The notes: a model not told the origin generated them from the letters alone. A stretch of 64,000 bases of DNA from Gigaspora rosea (GCA_003550325.1 QKWP01000115.1:406487-470486); one strand, 5' to 3'. Positions 1 to 12,490 are shown, counted from the stretch's first letter. Numbers and translations: made by a program.

Positions 1-110
1 TAGCCAATCAAAATCAAGAATTATTTAACCATAATTATAACAAAATATAGGATAAATATATTTTTTTGTATAACAAAATTGAGCATTTTGATTGGTCTTA
101 TGTGGGGTGG
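1..110. repeat. Short inverted-repeat remnant
   Basis: CCAATCAAAAT near position 4 is repeated inverted as ATTTTGATTGG near 87, with AT-rich sequence between. This looks like the stem of a small TIR element cut by the window edge. The rest of 110-300 is A/T-only low-complexity sequence and shows no gene. Confidence 0.35.
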
Positions 111-2125
111 GGGTAAGCCTCTATAGTAAATGGATATTGTATAATAAATATCATGGCCTTTTTTATTTTCTTATTTTCTTATTTTTTTTATTATTATTAT
201 TTTCTAATATTTATTTATTTTATACACTACTTTTACTTATTTCTTAATTTTGAAAAATGCTGAAAATTACCAAAAAACTTGCAAGAAATCCAAGTGTTTT
301 CGCATGAATGCTTGCAGGAAATAAAAAAAGAAAAGATCCAGAGGTATCAACTAAGCATTCTGTTACCTCTGAAGGTGTTACCTCTGAAGGTATTACCTCT
401 GAAGGTGGATCATCATCACCAGCTACTCAAATTACTTCAAGACATCTTGAAGGTATTAAATGTTCTATGCTTTTTAATTTTTTTTTTTACTTAATCATAA
501 AATTATAATTAACATTTTTTTTAATTTTTAAGATATTTCAGGAACTTTAAATAAAATTTTAAATAAACTTAACGATCTATCTGAAAAAATTAATTAGATG
601 GATCAAAGATTGGCAGAAGTTGAAGAAAGAATATCAGAAAGCTTTGACCTAGCTCATGAAAATAGTTTTATTCTGGTAAATTTTTAATTATTTTTTTTTA
701 ATTATTTTAAAATATTTAAGAATACTTATCTTTTATCTATTTGAAATAGCAAACAGTTAAAGCTACGTGAAAAATATTAATTGAAACTGCAATATACTCT
801 TCTGAAGAAGAATATAAGGAAGCTGAAAAGAATATCTGTCAGAAATATTATGAAAGCCTTTCAGACAAAAGATGGGCCACTTATTATAAGCAGAACATTG
901 CCAGATCTGTAAGTTTTTTAATTTTTTGTTAAGTTAAATTTCTAAATATTTTTAAATGTTTTGAATTATTTTGAAATGTTTCGAATTATTTTGAAATATG
1001 TTAATAATCAGTTTCAAATATATTGAAATATTTAGAAATATAATTTAATTTTTGCATAATATAATCATTTCTAAATATTTAAATATATTCAAAATATTTC
1101 AAAATTATTTAACTTTGTAATAATTATATTAAATTTTTAGCTATTAAAGCAGCATCGATCATTACGAAGTGCTTTGACCATGCAAATCAAACAAGTATTA
1201 TTTTTAGTATTTGGCGAAAGCAATTTGGATTCAATAAATACAAATGTGGCCCAATCAAAAATTATGAAGTGGAAAGCTTCTGACAAAACAAAGTCTTGTT
1301 ATAAAAAGCTTTTAACTCCGATATCCTCTGACTCAATTGACACATATGGCAAGAATTCTTTCAAAAGTATGGCCTACTACAATACTATCAGACATGAAAA
1401 TGGTATATACCATTACAGTATGCCAAGTAACGCTAAGCCAATATTATGAAAAATTCACAATGAGGGAAGACATTGTGAAAAATAGACTTATAAAAAATTT
1501 AGTAAGTAAAATAAACTAAATATTTGCAAAATATTTTAAAATTAAAAAATAATAAAATTTAATTAAATGAAAATCAAAAATTTCAAAAAAAAGTGCAAAT
1601 TGCAAAAAAAGGTAAGGAGTTTCTTCCTCTAGCCTCAGATGAAGAAACAAGCGATGAAGAGGTTGTTGAAGATGTAAGAGAAAGCAGAAAAAAGAAAAGA
1701 AAGTCACAACAATCCAAAATGGTAAAAATAAAGATTATATTCTAATAAAGCTGTGCACAATATTTTTTTAATTATATAAAATTTTTAATATTACAAATAA
1801 TATTTAGACTAAGAGAAGCAAACGAAATCATACTTCCTTTACAAGTCCTGTACGATCCCGCGAATCAACTACTACTCCTTAAGAACTTTCAGATGATTCC
1901 GAAGAAAGTTATCACAATGATTCTCAACACAATGTTTCACAACACCAGCACAATAATCCTCAACAAGAAACTTCATCTGCTGGTGCAAGTTCTCAAAAAG
2001 GTGCGGGTTTTTAAATATATTCAAAATAGTTTTTTATTTTTAGATATTTTAGTTTATTTAAATAATTGTGATCATTAATAGTTTTGAAAACTTTTAAATA
2101 ATTTTAATTATGCTTAAGATTTTTA

Positions 2126-2690
2126 TTAAAAAATATATTTGTTTACTAAATATTCATTTGTTTTGTCAAAGTGAGGAATTACATGAACTTGACTTCTAAT
2201 TGCTTCAATATCAATTACATTAAATAATTCAGTTAATTTAAGCCAAGAACATCTATAATAATATGGATTTCTGTCAGATTTAAAATCATACCATCGAATT
2301 AATGCTAGATTATATGTTAAAGATTTCTTACTAATAATAATTTCGTTGCAATAGCCTGCCATTGAATCTATTTAATTTAAAATAATTTAGTAAAGTTTTA
2401 TAAAAATATTATTAAAAAAATTTAAATAATTACCAATTTCATTATTTGAATTTCTATATTTTGTTTATTAGTTAGTTAAATGATAAGGCATTTTAATAAA
2501 ATCTTTATGAAGACTTTCATAGGTTTTAGTAGAGAACCTATTTAAAGTACTATACTGTCTAATTAAATTAATAGTACGGTATACCCATGAATATAATTTT
2601 GGAAATTTTAATTCTGATGAAGTTCTTGTTTGAAAAATATTAATAAACTGTTGAGCCCAAATGATCACATTCTAGTGCATTTGAAATCAT
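2126..2690 (-). pseudogene. Detached C-terminus of a Plavaka-type transposase
   Basis: Reverse-strand reading gives FPKLYSWVYRTINLIRQY...TYESLHKDF (2468-2668) and NLALIRWYDFKSDRNPYYY...VIPHFDKTNEYLVNKYIF (2126-2362). These are the closing blocks of Plavaka/CACTA-type transposases, ending at the usual NKYIF terminus. It is a second copy of 5142-6160 but lacks about 480 bp that copy has (roughly 5345-5819). It sits antisense inside the last intron of gene A. It has no catalytic core and is certainly inactive. Confidence 0.75.
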
Positions 2691-3730
2691 GGTGGCTTTG
2701 AATGATAACTTTTGAATAATATTACCAAAATTTGCTAAATATAAATATATTTCAAATATTTTAAAATATTTAGAAAACATTTAAAATAAAATTCAATTAG
2801 ACAATAAGACAAAAAGTGTAAAAATTTTAATAATAAAACTTTATTTAATTAATAATCCCAATTATTACATTAGCACATATATTGTATTAACTCAATTATA
2901 TAAAAATATAAATTAAAAATCAGGAATGCATTTACTAAAAAGAATAATGTATAATATGAATTTACTATAAATGGTCATTTTGTTTTCATTAAAATATTCG
3001 CTAATCTCTAAATATAGTATAAATAATATTTAATTTAAAAATAGAGCTAAAATTTTTAAAGCAATTGTAGTGAGCAGTTTTATTAATCGAAAATAATTTT
3101 AAAAGTATTAAAAATCTAAATATAAATGTAATTCAAATAAATTAAAATAATTTTTTAATAACAATAAAATTATCAAATATTTTGAATATATTCAAATTAA
3201 TTAAAATATATCTGAAAATAATTAATTAATATGTGTATATATTTTGACTGATTACACAAATTCAAATGATTACATTCCCAGTTTATTTGAAAACGACGTG
3301 GGTTAAAAAGATAAATTTTTGAATAATGTTAACAAAATTTCCAAATTTAATATATTTCAATATTAGCGCAAAATTTTGAAATATTTTGAAATCACTTAAA
3401 AATAAAATTCAATTAGACAAATAATAAATGAAACGAAAAGTAATAACAAACCCTTTTTTATTTACATTTATTAATTTCCTTAATTTCAATTATTACATTA
3501 GCATGTATATTGTTAATTGAAAAACTTGATTACAAAAAATATAAATTAAAAATCAGGAATGCATTTACTAAACAAAGAACTAAACAAAAGAATTATGCAC
3601 AATATGCATTTACTATAAATAGTTATTTGATTTCAGAGCAGATTAATTTTTAATTTAAAAACGGAGCTAAAACCTTTAAGCAATTGTCTTGAATAGTTTT
3701 ATTTATCAAAAATCTAAAAATAAATGTAAT
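2660..3730. repeat. Diverged tandem duplication of about 600 bp
   Basis: The stretch from about 2660 to 3140 recurs from about 3265 to 3730 in the same order: TGATCACATTCTAGTG / TGATTACATTCCCAGT at the start, AAATCAGGAATGCATTTAC in the middle, and AATCTAAAxATAAATGTAAT at the end. The copies differ by many substitutions and indels. The left edge repeats the intron acceptor of the transposase, so transposase-flank sequence was duplicated. Confidence 0.6.
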
Positions 3731-3962
3731 TTCAGGACACTTGGCTACACATAATGAACCACAAGAGGGATCTTCTACTGCTAGTGCTGGACACTTGGCT
3801 ATACACAATGCTTAAGAATCTTAATTTATATATATATTTTTTTATTTTATTTTTTTTTTATTTCTGTTTATTTTTTTATTTATAAAGTTATTATATTTTA
3901 ATATATATTTTATATTATTATTTTTTGACTTATAAATAAATATTTAAACTTTGAATAATTTT

Positions 3963-4582
3963 AAATACTCTAAAATGTTGCGAATACTTTCAAAGTTTTG
4001 TCATATAATTGTAATTTCTGTCTTTTCTACTTCTGTTTAATATTTTAATACATTTAAAATAATGCTTTTGATTTGTGAAATATTTTGAATTTTTCAGAAT
4101 AAACTATTCTAATTTTGTTTTATTGATAAATTGAATCATTTTTTAAATACTCTGAACTGTTGCAAATACTTTCAAAATTTTGTCATATAATTTTAATTTC
4201 TGTCTTTTCTACTTTTGTTTAATATTTTAATACATTTAAAATAATGTTTACGATTTGCGAAATATTTTGAATTTTTCAGAATAAACTATTCTAATATTGT
4301 TTTATTAATAAATTGAATCATTTTTTTAAATACTCTGAACTATTGCAAATCGTTTGAAATTTTGTCATATAATTTTAATTCCTGTCTTTACTTTTGTTTA
4401 ATATTTTAATACATTTAAAATAATGTTTGCATTTTGCGAAATATTTTGAATTTTTCAGAATAAACTATTCTAATTTTTTTATTGATAAATTGAATCATTT
4501 TTTAAATACTCTGAACTGTTGCAAATACTTTCAAAATTTTGTTATAAAATTTAATTTCTGTCTTTTATACTTTTGTTTAATA
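3963..4582. repeat. Tandem array with a unit of about 182 bp, 3.4 copies
   Basis: Units begin AAATACTCT(A/G)AA at 3963, 4145, 4328 and 4504 (spacings 182, 183, 176). Each contains TTTCTGTCTTTTCTACTT, TTAATACATTTAAAATAATG and TTTTTCAGAATAAACTATTC. The last unit breaks off near 4582, and a stray part-unit (the AATAATGTTT to TAAATTGAA half) reappears at 4943-5020. Copies are well conserved apart from a few substitutions. No coding potential. Confidence 0.85.
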
Positions 4583-4801
4583 TCCCAGTTCATTATTTGG
4601 TTTCTAAAACTCTATAATTTGATTTGCGTTATTTAAATTCTTCAAGACTTTTTAATTTTCATAGTTCATATCTCGACAAAATTTGAAGCTATTTTGTGAA
4701 TTAAATCATTAAAATAGCTTTAAAGTTCATTGAGATACGGTATGTATAAGCTGATGTACTAAATTTTTTAAAATGTCAATCCGTATTCCAAATAAATTAT
4801 A

Positions 4802-4945
4802 CAATATAAAATTACTATATTGGTTAAATAAATTTAAATTTTTCTATTAGTCAGATAATGAAAATCAAAACAATATAATTTACCATATTGGTCAAATAAA
4901 TAATAAATTCTTCTATTGGTCAGATTTATGAAAATCAATAAAATA
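4802..4945. repeat. Two-copy direct repeat of 69 bp
   Basis: CAATATAAAATTACTATATT...TCAGATAATGAAAATCAA at 4802 is repeated from 4871 with about 80 percent identity. It lies between the 182-bp array and its stray part-unit. Non-coding. Confidence 0.6.
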
Positions 4946-5141
4946 ATGTTTATGTTTTGCGAAATATTTTGAATTTTTCAGAATAAACTATTCTAATTTT
5001 GTTTTATTGATAAATTGAAATCATTCAAGTTATTTAAATATATTCGAAATACTTTCTTTATTTTTTGATATTTTAGTTAATTGTAATAATTAATAGTTTT
5101 GAAAACTTTTAAATAATTTTAATTATATTTAAAATTTTTTA

Positions 5142-6170
5142 TTAAAAAATATATTTGTTTACTGAAAATTTATTTGTTTTGTCAAAGCGGAGAATTACAT
5201 GAACTTGATTTCTAATTGCTTCAATATCAATTGCATTAAATAATTCAGTTAATTTAAGCCAAGGACATCTATAATAATATAGAATCCTGTTGGATTTAAA
5301 ATTATACCATCAAATTAATGCTAGATTATGTATTAAAGTTTCCTTATTATATTCAAGTTTCACTAATAAATATATCTAAAAATTAAATCTTAAAAATTTA
5401 TGTTAATACTGTATTTTAAAAAATTAAAAATTAAAAATTAAACCATGAAAAATACCTGTCCATAACAGATTTCTTGATCTGATATATATTCAAATAGTTA
5501 TTCAAAATTCATAGCAACTGCTACATTGCTATACCAGGCTTTTCCATAAAAATTATTAGTTGCTCTAATTATAGCCCCATTTTCTAAAGTTATTGAGCTA
5601 TATATTTTAACTATATAATTATCTAAATTAACATTTGTTGAATTAAAATATATAGTTAAATGTTCTAAAAAATTTTCAAGTCCAAAATATATTTTAGAAC
5701 TTGAATTATAGTCTTTTAATTGTTAGTTAATAAATTTCTGAGCATTATTTAAACTAAAAGTCCAAATTAAATTTGTAAATTTATAAGGGCAGATAGTTTT
5801 AAATTTTTTTGATTTGCCTGATAATAATTTCGTTGCAATATCCTGCCTTCGAATCTATTTAATTTAAAATAATTTAGTAAAGTTTTATAAAAATACTAAA
5901 TATCATTAAAAAATTTAAATAATTACCAATTTCATTATTTGAATTTCTATATTTTATTAGTTAAATGATAAGGCATTTTAACAAAATCTTTATGAAGACT
6001 TTTATAGGTTTCAGTAGAGAACCCATTTAAAGTACCATACTGTCTAATTAAATCAATAGTATGGTATACCTATAAATATTATTTTGGAAATTTTAATTCT
6101 GATGAAGTACTTGTTTGAAAAATATTAATAAACTATTGAGCCCAATTTATTATTAAATTCTAGAAATAAT
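5142..6170 (-). pseudogene. Plavaka transposase C-terminus, longer copy
   Basis: The reverse strand after a TTTCTAG acceptor near 6163 reads WAQ-FINIFQTSTSSELKFP, then the SLHKDFVKMPYHLTN block. It continues through GKAWYSNVAVAMNFE and EYISDQEICYGQ (about 5460-5540) and ends with the same VNKYIF-type terminus as the copy at 2126. Several stops interrupt it. This copy keeps the segment that is missing from the detached copy in gene A. Confidence 0.75.
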
Positions 6171-6188
6171 TATATTAATAATATTAGT

Positions 6189-7112
6189 TAATGATCCACC
6201 AGTCAACAGATGCATGATCATAGTATAACGTGATGCAAATTACTATGTAAATCACTTATAGACGAAATGCCACGATCACTCAAGGAAAAATATTTTTTAC
6301 TAAGTTAATGAGTTATGTCAACTAGTTGAAAGTTGTAGAGTTCGTCGAGACGCATCTAACGGTGGTTAGATCATCAAAATCGGCCCAGTAGATGCGGAGA
6401 TATCATCGAAAAACAATTGGACGACTATGTAAAATTATATGTAAACAAATATTTGTTTATATAAAATTTTATATAGTCGCCAATCGTTTTTTGATGATAA
6501 CTCAGCATCTACTGGGCCAATTTTGATGGTCTTACCACCTTTAGATTCTTCATAATGAGCTCTACAACTTTTAATTAATCGGCATAATTCATTAACTTAG
6601 TAAAAAAAATATTTTTCCTTGGGTGATTGTGGTATTTCTACCTATAATATAGATTATTATAGCAGAAATGCCACGATCACCCAAGGAAAATATTTTTTTA
6701 CTAAGTTAATGAATTATGCTAATTAATTGAAAGTTGTAGAGCTCATTATGACGAATCTAAAGGTGGTAAGATCATCAAAATTGGCCCAGTAGATGCTAAG
6801 TTATCATCAAAAAACGATTAGCGACTATGTAAAATTTTATGTAAACAAATGTTTGTTTACATAGAATTTTACATAGTCGTCCAATCGTTTTTCGACGATA
6901 TCTCCGCATTTACTGGGCCGATTTTGATGATCTAACTACCGTTAGACGCGTCTCGACGAACTCTACAACTTTTAACTAGTCGACATAACTCATTAACTTA
7001 GTAAAAAATATTTTTACTTGGGTGATCGTGGCATTTTGTCTATAAGTGATTTACATAGTAATTTGCGTCATGTTACACTATAATCATGCATCTGTTAACT
7101 GTGGATTATCAA
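6189..7112. mobile_element. Fold-back TIR element built of paired hairpins
   Basis: The left end (ATGATCCACCAGTCAACAGA...) matches the inverted right end (TTGATAATCCACAGTTAACA...) for about 100 bp, sharing AACAGATGCATGAT and ACTATGTAAATCACTTATAG. Each half is itself a hairpin (6250-6640 and 6660-7045) whose arms carry AAAGTTGTAGAGCTC and CCCAGTAGATG and whose loop has ATGTAAACAAATxTTTGTTTA. The order is arm, inverted arm, arm, inverted arm, with the symmetry centre near 6650. No coding capacity. It lies in a transposase intron. The target duplication is uncertain. Confidence 0.85.
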
Positions 7113-7134
7113 TTAAAATATCAGAAAATAAATT

Positions 7135-7497
7135 CTAAATATTGTGAATTACCTCAAAATCTTTTAAACTTTGGTCATTGAATTCTTCAAATCGACTCAT
7201 AATATATATATTATTCCAAACTTTATAAAGATTCAACAACTTTTTATTTAATGCTTCACTGATATCTAAGTTATCGAGAACAAATATCATAACTTTTATA
7301 AGATTACGATATTCATTAGCTGTAATTCTAGAAAGTGATTGAATTCCATTTTTGAATATTTTAAGCTCCGGAAATCTAGGAATATTCACTAATCTTTTAT
7401 CCACTTTATCAAGTATTGAAGCTCTATATGATTGTTTTAAAAGATCATATATAAAAGTAATTTGATAGTTAAATAATCCCAAATCTAAATGATACAT
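7135..7497 (-). pseudogene. Plavaka transposase middle block
   Basis: A 120-residue open stretch reads MYHLDLGLFNYQITF, a block that recurs in Plavaka proteins as M-H-LDLGLF, then VDKRLVNIPRFPELKIF, SLSRITANEYRNLIKVMIFVLDN and LKDFE. The reading frame meets a likely intron donor (GAG|GTAATT) at about 7153; the trailing VIHNI is probably intron read-through. The matching acceptor lies near 6160, and the fold-back element sits between them. Confidence 0.8.
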
Positions 7498-8139
7498 TCT
7501 ATCAATTATCGTAGCTTCATAAATATTGATATTTCTAAAATAAAAATTGATATTAAATTATATATTATATATTACAAATTTTAGTCTTTTTTTAAAATAA
7601 TTTAAGATGTTTTAAAATATTTTGCAATGATTTGAAAGTTTCAAAATTATCTTAAAAATTGTTAAATTAATATTAAATATTTCGCAACATTTCGAAAATT
7701 TTAAAATTAATGGGTATCCGTAAGCTGTACTAAATTTAGTACAAAAGGCTTAATTTAGTTCAGTTAAAAAACTAAAATTTTGAAAAATTTTATTATTAAC
7801 CTTATATCAAATTTTTATAATAGATAAAAATATATCTATTTAGTCTACTTGTAATTTTAGAAGTATACTTTTTTGATAAAATTTAAATTTATTAACTCAG
7901 AAATGAATTTAAAAATAAAAAATTAAAAATTATTAAATTCTAATAAAAATTTTTACTTATAATAAAATTTAAAAATTTTAATATAAAATTTTAATAAAAC
8001 TATTTTTAATATAAAATATTTAATATAAATTAATTTTATAATAATTTATACTAAAATTAAATTTTTAAACTAAAAATTTTTATTAAAAAATTTAATTAAT
8101 TTTTAAAGCTTTAAATTAATTTATAATTATGATAGTCAT

Positions 8140-8640
8140 CATATACTTGTATATCGCCCCAATGATAAAATAGTTCAAAAGAGGATTCTAAACCGACTTA
8201 AGAAAAGGATAGAAAAGAAAATGAGAAAAACACAAAGATTCATTGTGCTAGGAGACCTGAATATCGATAAAGTGAAAACAGCAGAAGGAAGTTTAGCAAA
8301 CATCGCCCAAACAAAACATCACAAGGTAAAGAATCATAACTCTAATTCCAACTTCAAAAAAAATTCTAGCTCTACTAGAAGAGAGAAATTTACACAATAC
8401 ACAAGAAGTAGAGCAAGAGCCAACGTGGTCAAACAGAAACGCTAACACAAGAATCGATTACATCTGAGTCTCCAATGAGCGGAAGAATAATATTGTATAT
8501 AGCAAGGTCGATGAGATGATATGCTATACAATGAGTGACTACAAGCTAATTAGAGCCAGCATCATCACAGGAATCGATTTGAGACCTAGGAGTGCAGCAA
8601 AAGTAAGAAATGAAACAAGACAAGAGTAAATATTAAAATT
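8140..8640 (+). pseudogene. LINE endonuclease, C-terminal part
   Basis: VYRPNDKIVQKRIL is followed by FIVLGDLNIDK, the APE-fold GDxN motif carrying a catalytic Asp. In another frame EPTWSNRNANTRIDYI (about 8420-8466) is the TW...RIDYI closing motif, and a SDYKLIRASI-like SDH region follows near 8530. The N-terminal half of the domain is missing because of 5' truncation at 8131. At least one frameshift (8400-8445) and a stop after RIDYI are visible. Confidence 0.8.
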
Positions 8641-8679
8641 GACAAAGCATCAAAAGAAGATTGGGACAGGTACAGCAGT

Positions 8680-9230
8680 TTGCTAGAAAAGAAACTATCA
8701 AGTATTTGGGAGAAACGCAAGCCCAAGAATTTGGACGAAGAGTGGGACATTATAGAAGAATGCATTAGAATCGCAGCAAACAATAGTTTACTGAAAAAAC
8801 AGAAAACACCAGAGATGGTAGAGATTAGCAAGGAAACCTCAGAAGAGAAAAAGCTAAGATTAGCGATCAAAGAAATCAATCGTGGCTACAAAAAAGTCAG
8901 AAGAGGTTCCTTATCTGAAACGGATAGCGATAAACTACAAAAACTGCTGATACAATTAAAAGAAACTGCAGGACTAAATCCAGAGGAAGCAGCCTTGAAT
9001 GAGGAATCAGCTGATCAAGAAAACCTCAAAAGATAGGCCAAGTTACTACATAAGGAGTGGCGGCATAGACTAAGGAAAATCGAAGAGGAAGAGATAAGGG
9101 GTCATATAGAAGCGAGATTCGATGCTAAAGTAACAAACCAAAGAAAGATGTTAAGCAGTCTATTGGATAAACCACAAAGGAAAATAACAATAGACAGAGT
9201 AATCAAGACAAAATTGACTTATTAATAGAG
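8680..9230 (+). pseudogene. LINE linker between endonuclease and reverse transcriptase
   Basis: A charged, helix-rich region (EEWDIIEECIRIAANNSLL, ISKETSEEKKLRLAIKEINRGY) follows the endonuclease remnant and ends at a stop at 9034. The reading resumes without a start as AKLLHKEWRHRLRKIEEEE-like sequence. This is the usual poorly conserved linker of fungal LINEs; it has no enzymatic motif of its own. Confidence 0.6.
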
Positions 9231-9361
9231 CCTGAGGAGGTTCTACAGGAGGTAAAAGCACACTTTGAAAAGCAGTTTAGGAAATGTAAAACACTGACAC
9301 AAGAGGCTCTACCAATCCGCTAGAGGAAGCAATACAACCCAAGACAGGACATTGAGAAGAC

Positions 9362-10581
9362 ATGGTTTGCAAATATGGCAAACATGGAAAAGAAGATGAG
9401 TGGTCCAAGGCCTTAGAGTCAGTGAAACACAAATCAGCCCCAGGTGCTTCTGGTATTGTTTATCCATTAATCAGAAATGTAGGGAAGACAACGAAACAGC
9501 GCTTTATGAACTTTGCATCCAAGTGCATAAAAGAGGGAATGATGCCAAAAAAATGGAAGTTAGGGGTCCAATACCCAATACCAAAATCAGAGGACTGGTG
9601 TTACAACTTAAACAATGTAAGACCGATACTTCTGTTAGAATCATTCCGAAAGACGGTAGTGAGAGTAGTATCCAATAGGCTCATAAAGGTTATAAAGGAA
9701 AAGGATATTCTAAAAGGCAGAAACTTTGCTGGGCTGCCTGAAGAGGGCACAGCTGCTCCCATTCACCTTATCAACTGCCTGTTGGAGGATGCAAAGAAAA
9801 AAAACAGGAAATCTGGGTGCTGTTTCAAGATATGAAAAAGGCATTTGATTTAGTGGGACTGGACATGCTTGAACTAGCGCTTCGAAGGATTAAAATCCCA
9901 GAAGTTTCAAGAAATTTTATTCTCAATTTATTCAAGAACCGGGAAATGGAAGTTCTCACAAGTTTTGGCACAACAGAAAAACTAGTAGCAGGGGATGGCA
10001 TTGATCAAGGGGAGGTTATTTCCCCTCTGATCTGGAGAATATTTTACGACCCACTCCTGGTCGAAATACAGAATCAACAAGGATTCAGTTATGATCTGGT
10101 TGTACAGTGGCCAACAGACCTTTTTACCAACAAATACCAGGCTCAACACATACTGGTTCCAGTTATTGCATACGCTAATGATATGACCTTCATCGCACAG
10201 AACAAAGCAGAAATGGAGCAAATTCTGGAGATTGTAACAGAATTTTACACACTAAATGATATCGAAATCAACACTAAAAAGTCAGAACTGCTTGTAGCAG
10301 AAACAAGGAGCAAGAAACCAAGGTTTATTGAATATAGAATGACAAATAGGGAAAAAATAAGGGAAAAAAGAAATGAATCCACGCGTTTTCTGGTCATTTG
10401 GCTATCTAGTAGCCCTAACCATCATCATACAATGAACCTAGTCAAAAAAGAAGTTTACACCATCATAAAGGCAATTAGCAAAAAGCGTACATCCTTGGCG
10501 CAGCTAGTATACATTAATAACCATGTACTTATCCCCTGGCTAAAGTACAGATTGCAGCATTATATTTTAAAAAGAGACTGA
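9362..10581 (+). pseudogene. LINE reverse transcriptase
   Basis: RT blocks in order: KSAPGASGIVYPLIRNVG, GMMPKKWKLGVQYPIPK, NNVRPILLLESFRKTV, RNFAGLPEEGTAAPIHL (9362-9835), then after a frame change at about 9817-9830 LFQDMKKAFDLV (first catalytic Asp region), GIDQGEVISPLIWRIFY, and at 10171-10182 Y-A-N-D where active enzymes have Y-A-D-D. The D to N change fits a single G to A transition and would abolish catalysis. A KKSELLV block follows. Confidence 0.9.
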
Positions 10582-10605
10582 TACGATGGATTACAGAGCT
10601 CGATT

Positions 10606-11740
10606 ATGATAGTGATAAAGAATAAATCAGACATGGCCTCGACAGCTGCGAGCTCGATTTTTTCGCATAGAAATCTGGTAGGCTTAAGAACACTATGGCA
10701 AAACCAAATGGCACATCACATTACGGAGCTTAGAAAGCGTTTGAATAACAAGGGAAACTTAGACAAAGCAACTTGGCTAAGAATGCAACAAGCGCAGCTT
10801 GATTGCAAAAGTGGATCATGTATCACAATGCTTGAGCTACCAAGACTGGAAGCAGTTAAACTCAAACATAATCTTGCCTACAAAATTTTAATAGAGGCAA
10901 GGAGAATGAACCTTAACTTGCACTCAGAGGAAATGGAGAAGAGCTTACAGTTAGCAGAAGAAGGAACAGAAATTGCAAGTTTGTTAAATCAGAAGGCTCT
11001 AACTAGCTTCTGCCAGGAGAAGAATATGAAGATATTCTTTCTCGAACAATTAATTGATTACACAGGAAGAATGCTGGGTACATAAAAACAGCTCAAAAAA
11101 AGTAAAAAGCAAAATGCAGCAGGAAGAAAACCGGCATGGTTTGCAAGAATAGAAGAGCTAGTTCTGATGGAGGCCAGTAGCAGAAAATTAAAGGTGTCTT
11201 ACGAAATAAGCGGGTTTAATATGCTGAGTCCTATAATTTCACTGTCCAAAATAAGCGAAGACAAGAGGGTAAAAGACTGGGTCCTCGTGAAGACAAAAAA
11301 AGGGCACGAAATAGGAAGAGTAGCTCAGAAAAATTTTAAAAGGCATCTTGTAATCGAGCACTGGCAGGCCATAAAAAGAATGCGTGACAGTAGCTTGGTT
11401 ATCAATAGGTGTACGGGCTGTGAACTTAACCAGGTAGAAAAAGAGAATCACGAAGACTTCTGCTTAATAGAAAGAGGTCAGAAAAACAGGAGTATCGCAT
11501 TTGACGCAAAGTTAGTCAAAATGGCGTATTCGGACAACCACAGCCGGTATATTACAACTCCACTAAGTTACTTTACGAATGTTATGATGAGTAATGGAAG
11601 GAAAATGGATACCACAAGTACAGAAGCAAACGAGCAACAATTTGAGAGCATTGTAGTTTCCACATTGGAGAGAGAGTTGATTGAAAGCTCTCTTGAAAAC
11701 TCTGAAACAATGAGAAAACTTATCGAAATCACACAAGACC
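10606..11740 (+). pseudogene. LINE region between RT thumb and RNase H
   Basis: Two open stretches (10606-11085, and 11167 onward) share a frame with the RT and are separated by a stop near 11083. They contain FSHRNLVGLRTLWQNQMAHH, GSCITMLELPRLEAVK and later CTGCELNQVEKENHEDFC, a Cys-containing stretch. The region matches the thumb/connection part that precedes RNase H in EN-RT-RNH LINEs. No separate function can be assigned. Confidence 0.7.
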
Positions 11741-12254
11741 TCGTACAGCATAAATCAATTTGCTTCTATACTGATAGCTCACTAATAAACGGTGAGAAGA
11801 ATCCAGAAAAGAGAAGAATAGGCCTCGGTTGGATAGCCATAAAAAGTGAAAAAGGAAAAGTACCCAAGCAGGTGATTGCAAGGTTTAAAGGCGCAATCCA
11901 TCTTCTACTAGAGCAGAACTTACGGCTATATGGTCAGCCTTACTTGTCGTACTATCAGAAGCAACAGTTACTATATGCACAGATAGTGCAGCAGCAATTC
12001 AGGCGATTCAAGCAGGTATGACAAAGGGGAAAAATAGTGAGATACTCAAAAGAAAAAATCTATGCCTGCTAGAACATATCAACAGATTGGTTCAGATTAA
12101 GAAGCTAAAGCTAAGACTTCGAAAAGTTAAAGGACATAGCGGAATCCCTGAAAATAAAGAAGCTGACAAGTTAGCTAAAGAAGGTGCATTAGGCAACAGA
12201 ATTTTATCACCAAAATGGCCATGGAACAAGGGGGCATGCACTGAGTTGAAATAG
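11740..12254 (+). pseudogene. LINE RNase H domain
   Basis: ICFYTDSSLINGEK (about 11758) matches the FYTDGSL motif with the first catalytic Asp, followed by RRIGLGWIAI. In a shifted frame (12018-12254) LRLRKVKGHSGIPENKEADK is the VKGHSGIxxNExAD motif with the distal His and Asp. One frameshift separates the two halves. RNase H in LINEs degrades the RNA template strand. Confidence 0.85.
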
Positions 12255-12490
12255 AAAAACATCAGAGTGGACGACGGAATGAGAAGCTTTATTACACAGC
12301 TCATGGAAGTCAGTATAGATATAGAGTGGTCATATTTGAGAGCATCACGAAATGAGTAAATGCAGAAGAAGGGAAAGATATGGTAGTATGGAAAGAGGTA
12401 TAGAGGGATATCAGAAAAGTTAAGGGACAGAAGTATAGAAGTAGTATAGAAAATAAAGATTGGATTTTTAAAGTTTAATGTGTAAATAAT

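Larger units (their letters stand above)
308..3815 (+). pseudogene. Gene A: decayed seven-exon gene of a lineage-specific coiled-coil family
   Basis: Function not recognised. Exons inferred from GT..AG borders and homology to gene B: 308-452, 533-675, 750-908, 1141-1501, about 1592-1721, 1808-2000 and 3736-3815. Exon 1 encodes a Ser/Thr-rich start with a VTSEG triplet repeat. Exons 2-3 are acidic and coiled-coil-like (EVEERISESFD, then a helix-rich YYESLSDKRWATYY block). Exon 4 has KIMKWKASDKTKSCYKKL and ends in LSQYYEKFTMREDIVKNRL. Exon 5 carries a basic KKKRK stretch that could be a nuclear signal. Exons 6-7 are Ser/His/Gln-rich, and the 6-7 junction keeps phase (G|GA) and leads to a clean stop at 3813. 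In-frame stops occur in exons 2 (595), 3 (768) and 6, and there is a frameshift near 1345, so it is most likely a pseudogene. Intron 6 (1.7 kb) contains reverse-strand transposase sequence. The gene could be a host gene or an accessory gene of a Plavaka-type element; nothing here decides. Confidence 0.65.
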
